From Ignavibacteriales bacterium (GTDB taxonomy: Bacteria > Bacteroidota > Ignavibacteria > Ignavibacteriales > Ignavibacteriaceae): a stretch of 64,000 nt of DNA. The notes beneath the pieces were generated by a model, which made no database searches, was not told the DNA's origin, and saw nothing but the letters and a program-made list of their open reading frames with translations. This document shows positions 1-8,544 of the stretch, piece after piece. The translations under genes were made by a program, and so were the position numbers. Numbering within the stretch: the stretch's first letter is position 1; every line of letters starts with the position of its first letter. Location of the stretch: contig JAGUYG010000030.1 of the NCBI GenBank assembly GCA_020061465.1, positions 1 through 64,000 of the forward strand. Direction: 5' to 3'.

Positions 1-1210
1 TGAAAATTGGGTCATTGATAATTATTTGTGATTGGTGATTTGTAATTTTTCCTTTAGCTTTTTTTCCAAGCGAAGTCTTGGAAAAAATGTAGATTCTTAG
101 TACATACTATTTGAGAAAAAATCTCTTAAATCTCTGTGCTACTACGTTAAAAAAGTTTGTTTTTAAAGCAAACATTTCCGAAGGATCAGTCTGATTTGTT
201 GCTCTATATACGGTACTTTTGAACTCTCTCTAATGAGGTTGACGAAAAAGTTCTTTGTGTAACTTTGAGCCTTGGTGACTTTTGCTGTATGCATCCATTT
301 TGAGTGGCTATTGTTGTGTCCAAAGGATCGTTCCGAAATTCTATTGAAAATCAACATTTTTATTAGCCACTTCCATAGGATCCTTCGGAAAGGCACGAAG
401 GCTCTAAGAACCCACTAAGAAAATTTACTTTTTAGACAACCTCGAACGATTCCGCAGTTGTAACTGTTAAGCATTTTGTGGTATGTGTTTTTCATTATTC
501 TATTAAAATTTCAAAAGACATATTTAATGGGCAGCAAAAATATTTTGATGGTGTAGCGTAGGAGAAGATAATCTTGCATTTTCGTCTTGTAACATTAACA
601 CACCCCTTCTTCCCCTCTTTCAAAGAACCCTTTGGGCAAGAGGGGACAACTTCCCTTTTTTGATCGTTTAGATAACATCAAAAATTTAAAAGACTACTTC
701 TTCATTTTTCATTAAGTGTTTAATGTTATTCATTAGCGAGGCGTTAGTATCGTTACCGTAAACAATAACGCTGTTTGAAGAAAGCATCCTAAAGAAAGCT
801 GCAAATTTTACCACAGAGTGTTTCATCAGTCTTTCTTTGGTTAGCCTCACTATTTATTGTGAGGTGAAATATTGCTGGCTTATGCGAGGTATGTCGTATT
901 GAGGTAACCCCCCTATGTCTCCCCTCCCCCCCATTGCATCGGGCAAGTCTTCAGGGAAGAAATTTACTTTTCTGTTGAATCTATTTGATATTAAGAAATA
1001 AAGTTTCCATATTTTTTCCCAACAATTTAAAGATTATGATTTTACATTTAATTGTGTGATATTTTTATATAAACTTTCGCTAGGCTATACCCTGCGTTTA
1101 CATATTCTACCCTTTCAGGGTTGAGTGTGTTAAATTTACGTAACCATTAGGCAAGCCTTTGATAATTAACCGTAAACTCAAATTAGTAGAACAACAAACC
1201 CGGAGATTAA
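1..1210. other. Gene-free region with palindromic repeats
   Basis: I see no credible gene in this stretch. It contains several short palindromes of the TCCGAAGGATCCTTCGGA family (near 175-190, 319-337 and 371-390), a G/C-rich patch near 601-650 with CCCTTTGGGCAAGAGGGG, and a CCCTGCG...CCCTTTCAGGG hairpin near 1088-1126. The reading frames across the palindromes are repeat shadows. Confidence 0.6.
319..390. repeat. GGATCC-core palindromic repeat pair
   Basis: Two units flank a short spacer: one at 319-337 with TCCAAAGGATCGTTCCGAA and one at 371-390 with TTCCATAGGATCCTTCGGAA. Both are near-palindromes around a GGATC core. The same family recurs at 3628-3670, 3944-3961, 5507-5686, about 35660-35685 and about 38170-38190, so it is a dispersed element of this genome. 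Confidence 0.6.
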
Positions 1211-2773
1211 ATGCCAAATAACACAGAGAGAGAACAATGGGCAACTAAAATAGGATTAATTCTTGCCGTAGCAGGTAATGCAGTTGGTTTGGGAAATTTT
1301 TTAAGGTTTCCAGTTCAAGCTGCACAAAACGGCGGAGGGGCGTTCATGATTCCGTATTTTATTTTCTTTCTTTTATTAGGTATTCCGCTGATGTGGATTG
1401 AATGGGGCATCGGAAGAAACGGCGGACGTTACAAGCACGGCAGCGCACCCGGCATGTTCGACGTAATATGGAAGAATAAAATTGCCAAATACTTCGGTGC
1501 CCTTGGTTTGTTCATTTCAATGACGATTCTTATCTATTATACTTATATAGAATCGTGGACTCTCGGATACAGCATATTTTCTGTTTCAAAACTTTATTTT
1601 GATGCAGACACTGCCGAAACAATGAAAAACTTTTTATACAGCTATCAAGGCAGAGAGGAAGGAGTTCATTTTACCAATATACTTCCTGCGTACATTCTTA
1701 TGTTAATTACCTTCAGCCTAAACTTTTGGATTCTATACAGAGGCATTTCAAAGGGCATAGAAAGACTTGCAAAAATTGCTATGCCTTTGCTTTTGTTATT
1801 CGCTACGATTCTTGCTGTTAGAATAATTTTGTTAGGTACTCCCGATCCTTCAGTACCCGAAAACTCGGTTTGGACAGGTTTTGGTTTTATATGGAATCCG
1901 GATTTCACGCTGTTAGGCGATCCAAAAATTTGGTTAGCCGCGGCGGGACAAATATTTTTTACCTTATCCGTCGGTATGGGTACAATTCACGCTTATGCCA
2001 GCTATCTTAAACCTAAAGACGATATCGTACTTTCGGGGCTTACAACCGCATCTACAAACGGCTTTGCAGAGGTGGTGTTAGGTGCAACTATCGCAATCCC
2101 CGTTGCCGTTGCTTTTTTTGGATTGGATGCCACTAAAGAATTTGCCAAAGGGGGCGCTTTTGATCTTGGGTTTGTTTCTATGCCTTTAATATTTCAACGC
2201 CTTCCTGTAGGCGAGTTGTTCGGCTTCCTCTGGTTCTTGCTTTTATTCTTCGCAGGTATCACTTCATCGGTAGCGATGGGGCAGCCGGTTATCGCCTTTC
2301 TTGAAGATGAATTCGGTATGGATAGAAAGAAAGCAGTGGGGTTGTTGGCAATTGTAATCCTTATTGCCGTACAATTTGTAGTTTTCTTTTTGAAATATGG
2401 ATTCTTAGATGAGATGGATTATTGGGCAGGCACATTCGGATTAGTAGTGTTTGCCTTCGTTGAAACGATTCTCTTTATGTGGGTCTTCGGCGCCGATAAA
2501 GCCTGGAAAGAAATGAATGAAGGCGGCGACTTTAAAATACCCGGAATGTTCTATTACATTATGAAATATATTACGCCGTTAATATTATTTGTAATTATGG
2601 TATGGTGGCTCATTAATGATGCAATCCCGATACTATTGCTTGAGCATGTTTCGCCGGAGAATGTACCATACATTTGGGGTGCCCGCGCATTAATGGTTTC
2701 ATTGTTCGTCGGTCTGCTGCTGATGGTTAAAAAAGCCTGGACAAAGTATTCGAATGTTGAGGTTAAAAATTAG
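1211..2773 (+). CDS. Sodium-dependent transporter, NSS (SNF) family
   Basis: This 520-residue inner-membrane protein is a neurotransmitter:sodium symporter family member that should import an amino acid or similar solute with Na+. The first membrane segment carries the family signature GNAVGLGNFLRFP near residues 22-34, followed by NGGGAF and a second segment with GIPLMWIEWGIGR. About twelve hydrophobic segments fill the chain, which fits the usual 450-550 residues. The start is ATG 11 bases after CCCGGAG, a fair ribosome site. A small protein resembling the MetS subunit of MetPS-type transporters lies 694 bases downstream at 3468, so a MetP-like (methionine/alanine) substrate is possible but not shown by the sequence. 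Confidence 0.93.
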   Translation: MPNNTEREQWATKIGLILAVAGNAVGLGNFLRFPVQAAQNGGGAFMIPYFIFFLLLGIPLMWIEWGIGRNGGRYKHGSAPGMFDVIWKNKIAKYFGALGLFISMTILIYYTYIESWTLGYSIFSVSKLYFDADTAETMKNFLYSYQGREEGVHFTNILPAYILMLITFSLNFWILYRGISKGIERLAKIAMPLLLLFATILAVRIILLGTPDPSVPENSVWTGFGFIWNPDFTLLGDPKIWLAAAGQIFFTLSVGMGTIHAYASYLKPKDDIVLSGLTTASTNGFAEVVLGATIAIPVAVAFFGLDATKEFAKGGAFDLGFVSMPLIFQRLPVGELFGFLWFLLLFFAGITSSVAMGQPVIAFLEDEFGMDRKKAVGLLAIVILIAVQFVVFFLKYGFLDEMDYWAGTFGLVVFAFVETILFMWVFGADKAWKEMNEGGDFKIPGMFYYIMKYITPLILFVIMVWWLINDAIPILLLEHVSPENVPYIWGARALMVSLFVGLLLMVKKAWTKYSNVEVKN

Positions 2774-3467
2774 ATGTGGAAGTTAATTTTTTTATTTTCA
2801 CATTTATTTTAAGATGGATTAAACTGTTTATAAAGATTTATAGAGATCATATCTAGTAATTGAATATGAAAATGATAGTGAATTTTCTAAGAAAATGATT
2901 CCAATTTTTAGAAGCAATAAATTGAAAAAACTATATTATTTTTTTTAACCTTAGTAATACAAGCAGATATCAATTCTTTTAACCTTATTAGCTTAGTATT
3001 AAACAAAAAAAATAAATTAATTGTCGAACATTTTGCATGGCAAGAAAATTTGCCAAAAAACACTACATCAAAATGAATAAGGTAATAAGGTTAAGCCACT
3101 TGAGATCGATCTTTGTTACTAAGGTCAGAAGAACAATAAATAAGGTTTAGACCCAATAGAATCAATTCGGACAACCGAACTGTTAACTTATCGGTAAGCA
3201 GACAAGTAAGAAATTCCTGGGTGTAAAACTTTTGAAAGATTTAAAGTTGTTATTCGTCAAAGTTTAATTTTTCCTTAACGGTTCAGTTTTTTTTATTTGA
3301 GGCATTTTTAGGATTTCTAAAGTTGTAAAATGATAATTTTTCTCTGCTTGCATCATTGCCGCTTAGCGGCTCATTTACCGCAAGGAGGGTGATGTTTATT
3401 AGATGATCTTGGAAGTAGTTTGAAAATATAATTCTGATATAATATTACAATTTAATAAAGGTACATT
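2774..3467. other. AT-rich intergenic region between NSS gene and its small subunit
   Basis: I find no open frame with coding character here. The only visible structure is a GCCGCTTAGCGGC hairpin at about 3358-3370, followed by CAAGGAGGGTGATG, which looks like a ribosome site and start without a usable frame. The segment separates two genes that normally lie side by side. Confidence 0.55.
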
Positions 3468-3584
3468 ATGGGATTAACAACTGAAGGCACCATATTTCTC
3501 GTACTTGCGTGGGGAGGGATAATCGCTCTAACATCTTACTGCTTCGTGAAGGTATTCAAGTCGGAAAGAAAGCATAACAAGTAA
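3468..3584 (+). CDS. MetS-like small subunit of NSS transporter (38 aa)
   Basis: This is a 38-residue single-span membrane protein that begins MGLTTEGTIFLVLAWGG and ends in a basic tail, FKSERKHNK. The layout (short N-terminus, one hydrophobic helix with an AWGG-type motif, charged C-terminus) is that of the MetS family, small subunits that accompany some NSS transporters such as the MetPS methionine transporter of Corynebacterium. AAAGG lies seven bases ahead of the ATG. It follows the NSS gene at 1211-2773 on the same strand but 694 bases away, whereas MetS genes usually follow at once. It may have its own promoter. The family call rests on a short sequence and on context. Confidence 0.72.
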   Translation: MGLTTEGTIFLVLAWGGIIALTSYCFVKVFKSERKHNK

Positions 3585-4046
3585 CGATTGTAAAATTGTT
3601 TAACCCGCCTTTGCTTCGGAAAAATCCCGTCCAAAGGATCCCGACAGCAGTCGGGATCGTTCCGACGGAAACACATTCGGGAAAAGTTTCGGCGGGCAGG
3701 TTGTTAAATTGCTTAATTGTTGAGTTGTTCGATTTATACCTCTTCATTTGTGGTGCGGCGGAAAATAAGAAAAGGAAAAAGATTAAAGGAAAAAGGAAAA
3801 GAAAATACGCCTGACTGCGTCAATCGACCAGGGAGTAAAAGGAAAATAAATTGAAGGATATTATTCTACCAACCTGTTTGTCAAAATTTTGCTGAAGCTT
3901 ACATCTTAAAAATGATTCACAACAAACAACCAACAACAAACAATCCGAAGGATCCTTTGGACAAACCGCTACCGACTACCCACCATCAACCACCAACTTC
4001 CCACCCCCTACTGACGACTGGAAATTGCAACAACAATACACGACAC
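3585..4046. other. Intergenic region with palindromic repeats
   Basis: No gene is visible. Two GGATCC-family palindromes occur, a long composite one at 3628-3670 containing CCCGACAGCAGTCGGGATCG and a compact one at 3944-3961 (TCCGAAGGATCCTTTGGA). Between them lies a purine-rich stretch near 3760-3845 and, after it, a low-complexity CAACCACCAAC-type stretch to 4020. Confidence 0.55.
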
Positions 4047-5432
4047 TTACGGTATCACCTCGTTGTCATCTTCTTCGTCTTCTTCTTCTAACGAGAGCTT
4101 ATCAATTGGCTTATAACCAACATTCGAATCGCTGGTAACAAGACTTATTTTTCCGTTATCAATACTTTTATACAGTAGATCATTTTCTATTATATAATAG
4201 AATTGCGTTCTAAATTCTTCCAGAGAGATTCCGCAGGTAGCCGCATATTTTGCAAGTTCATGGGGGTCTTCAAAATCCGCCTGATTAAGTCTTAACATAT
4301 AACGCCGTGCAACATAAAAAGTTTCGGAAGAAGGATCTACCATTCGTACCCTGGTTTTTTTTGTAATGGGATCTAATATATCATTAAAGTAAAGCGGTAC
4401 AAATCTTCCGTTCTGAATAGAAACCATTGCACCGCTGCCTCCTTTAAGAATAAATTGTGCGGCGGAAAAACCTAAGTCTCTGGTGTATTCCATATCGAAA
4501 GGAATCGGATCGGCACAGCGTAACTCGTAACCAATATTCTTTGCCACAATTGTAGTTTTAATTCCGAATTGTTTTAACCGCTCTTGAACCCGGTATTTTA
4601 AGATTTCACCAAAGTTTACCTCGGCAATACGGATATTATTATGCGCGTCGCGTTCAATATTTACAAGAACTTCCATGTCTTGTGGATTAAGATGCTCAAC
4701 CAATCCTTCAGCAAGTATCGCCACTCCGTCTGACCTGCCATAGCTTAGCCTTTTAATAATCGCTCCGACGAGTACATCAACTATATGAGAAAATTTTATT
4801 TTGGAACCCGGAAATTCCTCAGGTATAACTGTAAGAGTTGCACCGCTGGCTTTTCCTATACCCAATGCAAGATGACCTGCTTTTCTGCCCATCGTAACCA
4901 CAAAGTACCAGCGCGATGTGGTTTGAGCATCAACCATCAAGTTCTTCACCACTTCAACGCCGATGTGCCGTGCGGTCTGAAATCCGAATGTAGGAATTCC
5001 GTGCGGCAGGTCTAAATCATTATCAATGGTTTTGGGTACATGAACAACTTTAATGCGTCCGGCTGCCATTTCGTCTACCTTTAATGCACTATATGCGGTA
5101 TCATCGCCGCCAATGGTAATCAATTTATCAACGTTTAATCTAAGCAGCGATGTAACTGTATTCTCGAGGTATTTTTTATCCTTTGTTGGATTGTCTCTCG
5201 CAATGCCGATGTATGAACCGCCGCGAAAATGAATGCGGCTTACGTTGTGAATTGTTAGTTCTCTGTAATGAGAGATGTCCCCTTGCATAATCCATTTAAA
5301 ACCGTCTCTTATTCCTAATACTTCTACTCCTTCCACAACAGCGCGGATTGTAGCTGCACCTATTACGCTGTTAATACCGGGTGCCGGTCCGCCGCCGACA
5401 AGGATTGCTAACTTTTTTGGAGCAATTGACAT
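4047..5432 (-). CDS. 6-phosphofructokinase, probably pyrophosphate-dependent
   Basis: The 461-residue protein phosphorylates fructose 6-phosphate to the 1,6-bisphosphate in glycolysis. The nucleotide/phosphate loop is GGGPAPGIN (residues 13-21), followed by GGDDT (108-112) and PKTIDND (133-139) with the catalytic aspartate. ATP-dependent enzymes have Gly where this protein has Asp111 and Lys134; the Asp plus Lys pair is the established signature of the pyrophosphate-dependent type, which makes the step reversible. MGRKAGHLAL follows as expected. The C-terminal tail is very acidic (EEEDEEDDNE). The gene stands alone, with a repeat-rich gap upstream. The fold is certain, and the PPi specificity is inferred from the two residues. 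Confidence 0.92.
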   Translation of the reverse strand: MSIAPKKLAILVGGGPAPGINSVIGAATIRAVVEGVEVLGIRDGFKWIMQGDISHYRELTIHNVSRIHFRGGSYIGIARDNPTKDKKYLENTVTSLLRLNVDKLITIGGDDTAYSALKVDEMAAGRIKVVHVPKTIDNDLDLPHGIPTFGFQTARHIGVEVVKNLMVDAQTTSRWYFVVTMGRKAGHLALGIGKASGATLTVIPEEFPGSKIKFSHIVDVLVGAIIKRLSYGRSDGVAILAEGLVEHLNPQDMEVLVNIERDAHNNIRIAEVNFGEILKYRVQERLKQFGIKTTIVAKNIGYELRCADPIPFDMEYTRDLGFSAAQFILKGGSGAMVSIQNGRFVPLYFNDILDPITKKTRVRMVDPSSETFYVARRYMLRLNQADFEDPHELAKYAATCGISLEEFRTQFYYIIENDLLYKSIDNGKISLVTSDSNVGYKPIDKLSLEEEDEEDDNEVIP

Positions 5433-6050
5433 TAATTTATTTTCCTCTTAAAAGTAAATTGTAAACTGAGTTATTTATATAAAGTTTTGATGAATGAGTC
5501 TTCTCTTCCCGAAAGCATTCGGGATCGTTCCGAAAAAAGGTATTTTCATTTCCCGACAGCGGTCGGGATCGTTCCGAAAAGAAATGTTTCGATTATTTCC
5601 GAAGGATCCCGAAGGCATTCGGGACAGAACATTCGAATATAAAATTTCCAAATCGGAACGATCCTTTCCAAAGGATCCTTCGGATGGATAAGACCTTTTT
5701 AGATACGCCTCATGAATAAAAATTGAATTTACTGACCTATGTTCCACTAGTGAGTGTAAAACCTCCGAGGTTTTGTCAATCAGTATTTTCTTAAACTTGA
5801 TTTTAGTTCAAAATCAAAAATCTTTCCGTAAAATCATTCATTGAAACCTCGGCGGTTTCTCTTTCTGCATAACATGAGTTAGTAATTTGGCGATTCACAT
5901 TATACTTAAGACTCAACATCGCTCAGTAGTAAATATCAATCTCATCTACTATAATAAAAATATTTCAGCGATACAAAGTTAATCAAGTGGCTGAAGATGT
6001 AGTCTCTCTGTTAAAATTCTATTTCATAGCGAAATTATTAATGCGATTGG
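5433..6050. other. Intergenic region with repeats and hairpins
   Basis: No gene is visible. The left part is a cluster of palindromes (5507-5686). To its right are a perfect hairpin AAAACCTCCGAGGTTTT at 5758-5774 and a related one, GAAACC-TCGGC-GGTTTC, at 5843-5859. The remaining 190 bases are plain AT-rich sequence before the helicase stop codon. Confidence 0.55.
5507..5686. repeat. Cluster of GGATCC/CCCGA palindromic repeats
   Basis: Four imperfect palindromes sit head to tail: CCCGAAAGCATTCGGG followed by ATCGTTCCG at 5508, CCCGACAGCGGTCGGG followed by ATCGTTCCG at 5552, TTCCGAAGGATCCCGAAGGC-ATTCGGG at 5597, and TCGGAACGATCCTTTCC-AAAGGATCCTTCGGA near 5653-5684. They combine two modules, an 8-base CCCGANNG stem and the GGATCC palindrome. 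Open frames run through the cluster on both strands but have repeat, not protein, character. Confidence 0.7.
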
Positions 6051-8234
6051 TTAAAGAACTTTTAACTTGGCAAATTTAAGCATTAGCTGCTTTACATTAT
6101 TTCCTTCGAACACTACCGTAGCTTTTGTCATATCGCCTGAACCAGTAACCTGCGTTACTTTGCCAAGTCCAAATCTATCGTGCATTACGCGGCTGCCAGG
6201 GCGAAGCGACGTATTATCCTGATTGAAGTCCTGATAGTCTACGTTTTGAAAATACTCGTAATAAATTTCCTTTTTAGATTTTCTCATTGAGGATTTTCTG
6301 CCGATGCTCCCGTTTATCTCGTGAATTACAGAAGGATCGAGTTCATCTATAAAGCGCGATCTGCTTTGGTAGGCTACTTCACCAAATCTATATCGTGAGC
6401 GTGCGTGGGAGAAATATACTTTTTTCTGAGCACGGGTAACTGCTACATAAAATAATCTTCGTTCTTCCTCAAGTGAGGCATCAGAATTAAATCTATTAGA
6501 TAAAGGGAATATATCTTCTTCGCAGCCTGAAACAAACACTATGGGGAATTCTAATCCTTTAGCGCTATGAACTGTTAAAAAGGTAACCACGTTGTTGGAA
6601 TCGTCCTGCATATCGATATCGGATATCAGCGAAACTTCTTCCAGATACTGCTCGAGTTTTGCATCTTTATTTTCATTTGAAAACTCGCTTAAAGCAGCAA
6701 GCAGCTCATTAACGTTTTCCCATCGTGCAAAAGATTCCGGAGTATTTTCCTCTTTGAATAATCGTAAAACCCCTAACTCATCTACAAGTGCGCGGGATAA
6801 TTCGCCTACCGAAAGTTTATTCTTCAAGCCGGTATATTTATCTAGAAGCACTTTAAATGCTTTAACATTTTTCTGGATTCTTTCCTTGATATCGATTACT
6901 TCAAAGACGCGTGTCATAGTATCGAAGAGAGTTATATTATGCTTCCGCGCAAAACCAATCATTCTTCTGATAGTTGTGCTGCCTATGCCTCTTTGAGGAA
7001 AATTCATTATACGCAGCAGGCTTTCTTCATCATTTTGGTTTGATACAACTCTTAAATACGCAACGATATCTTTAACTTCTTTTCTCTTATAAAATTCAAT
7101 GCCGCCGATAATCCGGTACGGCATTTTTTCTTTTCTGAATATGTCTTCGAGCGCGCGTGATTGTGCATTAGTTCTGTAAAGGATTGCAAAGTCTTTCAGC
7201 GATAATTTTTTCTTGCTGATATCCTGCTTAATAAATTTGGCTATCTGGTATGCTTCGTCTTTCTCATCGGCACATTTGATAAGTGTTAACAGCTCCCCGT
7301 CATTATTTTGTGTCCAAAGAGTTTTTATTATTTGATCTTTATTATTCTTTATAACCGAGTCTGCGGCAATTAATATTTTTTTTGTTGATCGGTAATTTTG
7401 TTCCAGCTTAAATATTTTTCTTTTCGGAAAATCTTTTTCAAAATCGAGCATGTTACCAAGATTGGCACCCCTCCAGCTATAGATGCTTTGAGCATCATCG
7501 CCTACTACACAAACTTTATCATCCTTTGGTGTAAGCAGCTTAATAAGTTCATACTGCGCTTTGTTGGTATCTTGAAATTCATCTACAAGTATATAGCTGA
7601 ATTTCCTTTTATACTTTTGTAGTATCTTGCTGTTACTTTCGAACAATTGAATAGGTTTAAGGAGAAGGTCTTCGAAATCCATCGAGTTATTTTCAACCAG
7701 TCTTTTCTCGTACTCATCAAACACATCAGCAATTTTTTCTTCGAAAAAAGATTTAACATGATTCTTACGATATTCATCGGGCATAATCATGTGATTTTTC
7801 AAAAAGCTAATTCTGTGCCGAACCGAATTGGTTGTTAGTCCTTCAACATCGATTCCGAAGCCCGTCATAATATTTGAAACAAGAGAACCTGAATCTTCCG
7901 TATCATAAATTGAAAAATTACTCCTATAATTAATGCTATCGGCTTCAACGCGTAAAATTTTTGCGAAGATAGAGTGAAAGGTACCCATCCAAATCGAATC
8001 AGCTTTAGCTCCAACCAATTCCCTAATTCTTTCTTTCATCTCGTTAGCTGCTTTATTAGTGAAAGTTAGGGCAAGTATTGATTCGGGTTTGTAGCCAATA
8101 TCTATCAGGTAAGCAACTTTGTAGGTTAGTACTCTTGTTTTTCCGGAACCGGCACCTGCAACAACCATGCTAGGACCATCATCATACTCGACCGCTTTTC
8201 TCTGCTCAGTGTTAAGAGTTTTCAGATTAATCAT
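6051..8234 (-). CDS. ATP-dependent DNA helicase, UvrD/PcrA type
   Basis: This 727-residue superfamily 1 helicase unwinds DNA 3' to 5' in repair and replication restart. It opens with the Q-motif region LNTEQRKAVEY and the Walker A loop AGAGSGKT near residues 27-34. It then shows the TFTNKAANEMKERI motif, the Walker B LVDEFQDTN, GDDAQSIYSWRGA, the NYRSTKKIL region, LTVHSAKGLEF and the motif VI region EERRLFYVAVTRAQKK. The C-terminal end has a PcrA-like tail with a GSRVMHDRFGLGKV Tudor-type module. The length is normal for the family. It stands alone, and its start codon is followed upstream by a 310-base gap before the divergent TonB receptor gene. Confidence 0.96.
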   Translation of the reverse strand: MINLKTLNTEQRKAVEYDDGPSMVVAGAGSGKTRVLTYKVAYLIDIGYKPESILALTFTNKAANEMKERIRELVGAKADSIWMGTFHSIFAKILRVEADSINYRSNFSIYDTEDSGSLVSNIMTGFGIDVEGLTTNSVRHRISFLKNHMIMPDEYRKNHVKSFFEEKIADVFDEYEKRLVENNSMDFEDLLLKPIQLFESNSKILQKYKRKFSYILVDEFQDTNKAQYELIKLLTPKDDKVCVVGDDAQSIYSWRGANLGNMLDFEKDFPKRKIFKLEQNYRSTKKILIAADSVIKNNKDQIIKTLWTQNNDGELLTLIKCADEKDEAYQIAKFIKQDISKKKLSLKDFAILYRTNAQSRALEDIFRKEKMPYRIIGGIEFYKRKEVKDIVAYLRVVSNQNDEESLLRIMNFPQRGIGSTTIRRMIGFARKHNITLFDTMTRVFEVIDIKERIQKNVKAFKVLLDKYTGLKNKLSVGELSRALVDELGVLRLFKEENTPESFARWENVNELLAALSEFSNENKDAKLEQYLEEVSLISDIDMQDDSNNVVTFLTVHSAKGLEFPIVFVSGCEEDIFPLSNRFNSDASLEEERRLFYVAVTRAQKKVYFSHARSRYRFGEVAYQSRSRFIDELDPSVIHEINGSIGRKSSMRKSKKEIYYEYFQNVDYQDFNQDNTSLRPGSRVMHDRFGLGKVTQVTGSGDMTKATVVFEGNNVKQLMLKFAKLKVL

Positions 8235-8544
8235 ATTTCTTTTTGATTTTTGGTATGCAAATATATGGAATTGCGAATCGAATTTAAAGGAAGATATACC
8301 TTGAGAATTAAAGCTAATTACTTTAAGTTGAGTCCGTAAATTTTAATAACAAGTAGTAAGGCAATTCACCTTTCTGTTAAAATGGATTTGGAACTAATTA
8401 TTCTTATCAAATACAAATGGGGTAAAAGAAGCTCATTAATTCTTGATCTTCCCTTTATTTAACTAAAGACATCTTCAATTATCATCAAATAATTTCGAAT
8501 TGCAACAGTTTTACACTAATCGATTTCAAATTACCAATTAACAA
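8235..8544. other. Divergent promoter region
   Basis: This AT-rich gap separates the helicase gene (leftward) from the TonB receptor gene (rightward) and must hold promoters for both. I see no small gene, hairpin or known repeat in it. Confidence 0.5.

Noticed and set aside
163-396. Small gene on the minus strand
   Set aside because: Its frame runs through palindromic repeat units at both ends, has no ribosome site and shows no protein-like pattern.
5475-5747. Overlapping small genes on both strands
   Set aside because: Both frames are shadows of the palindrome cluster 5507-5686; the peptides repeat the palindrome codons.
6592-6996. 134-residue plus-strand gene within the helicase
   Set aside because: It is antisense to conserved helicase sequence and has the Ser/Leu-rich makeup typical of antisense shadows.
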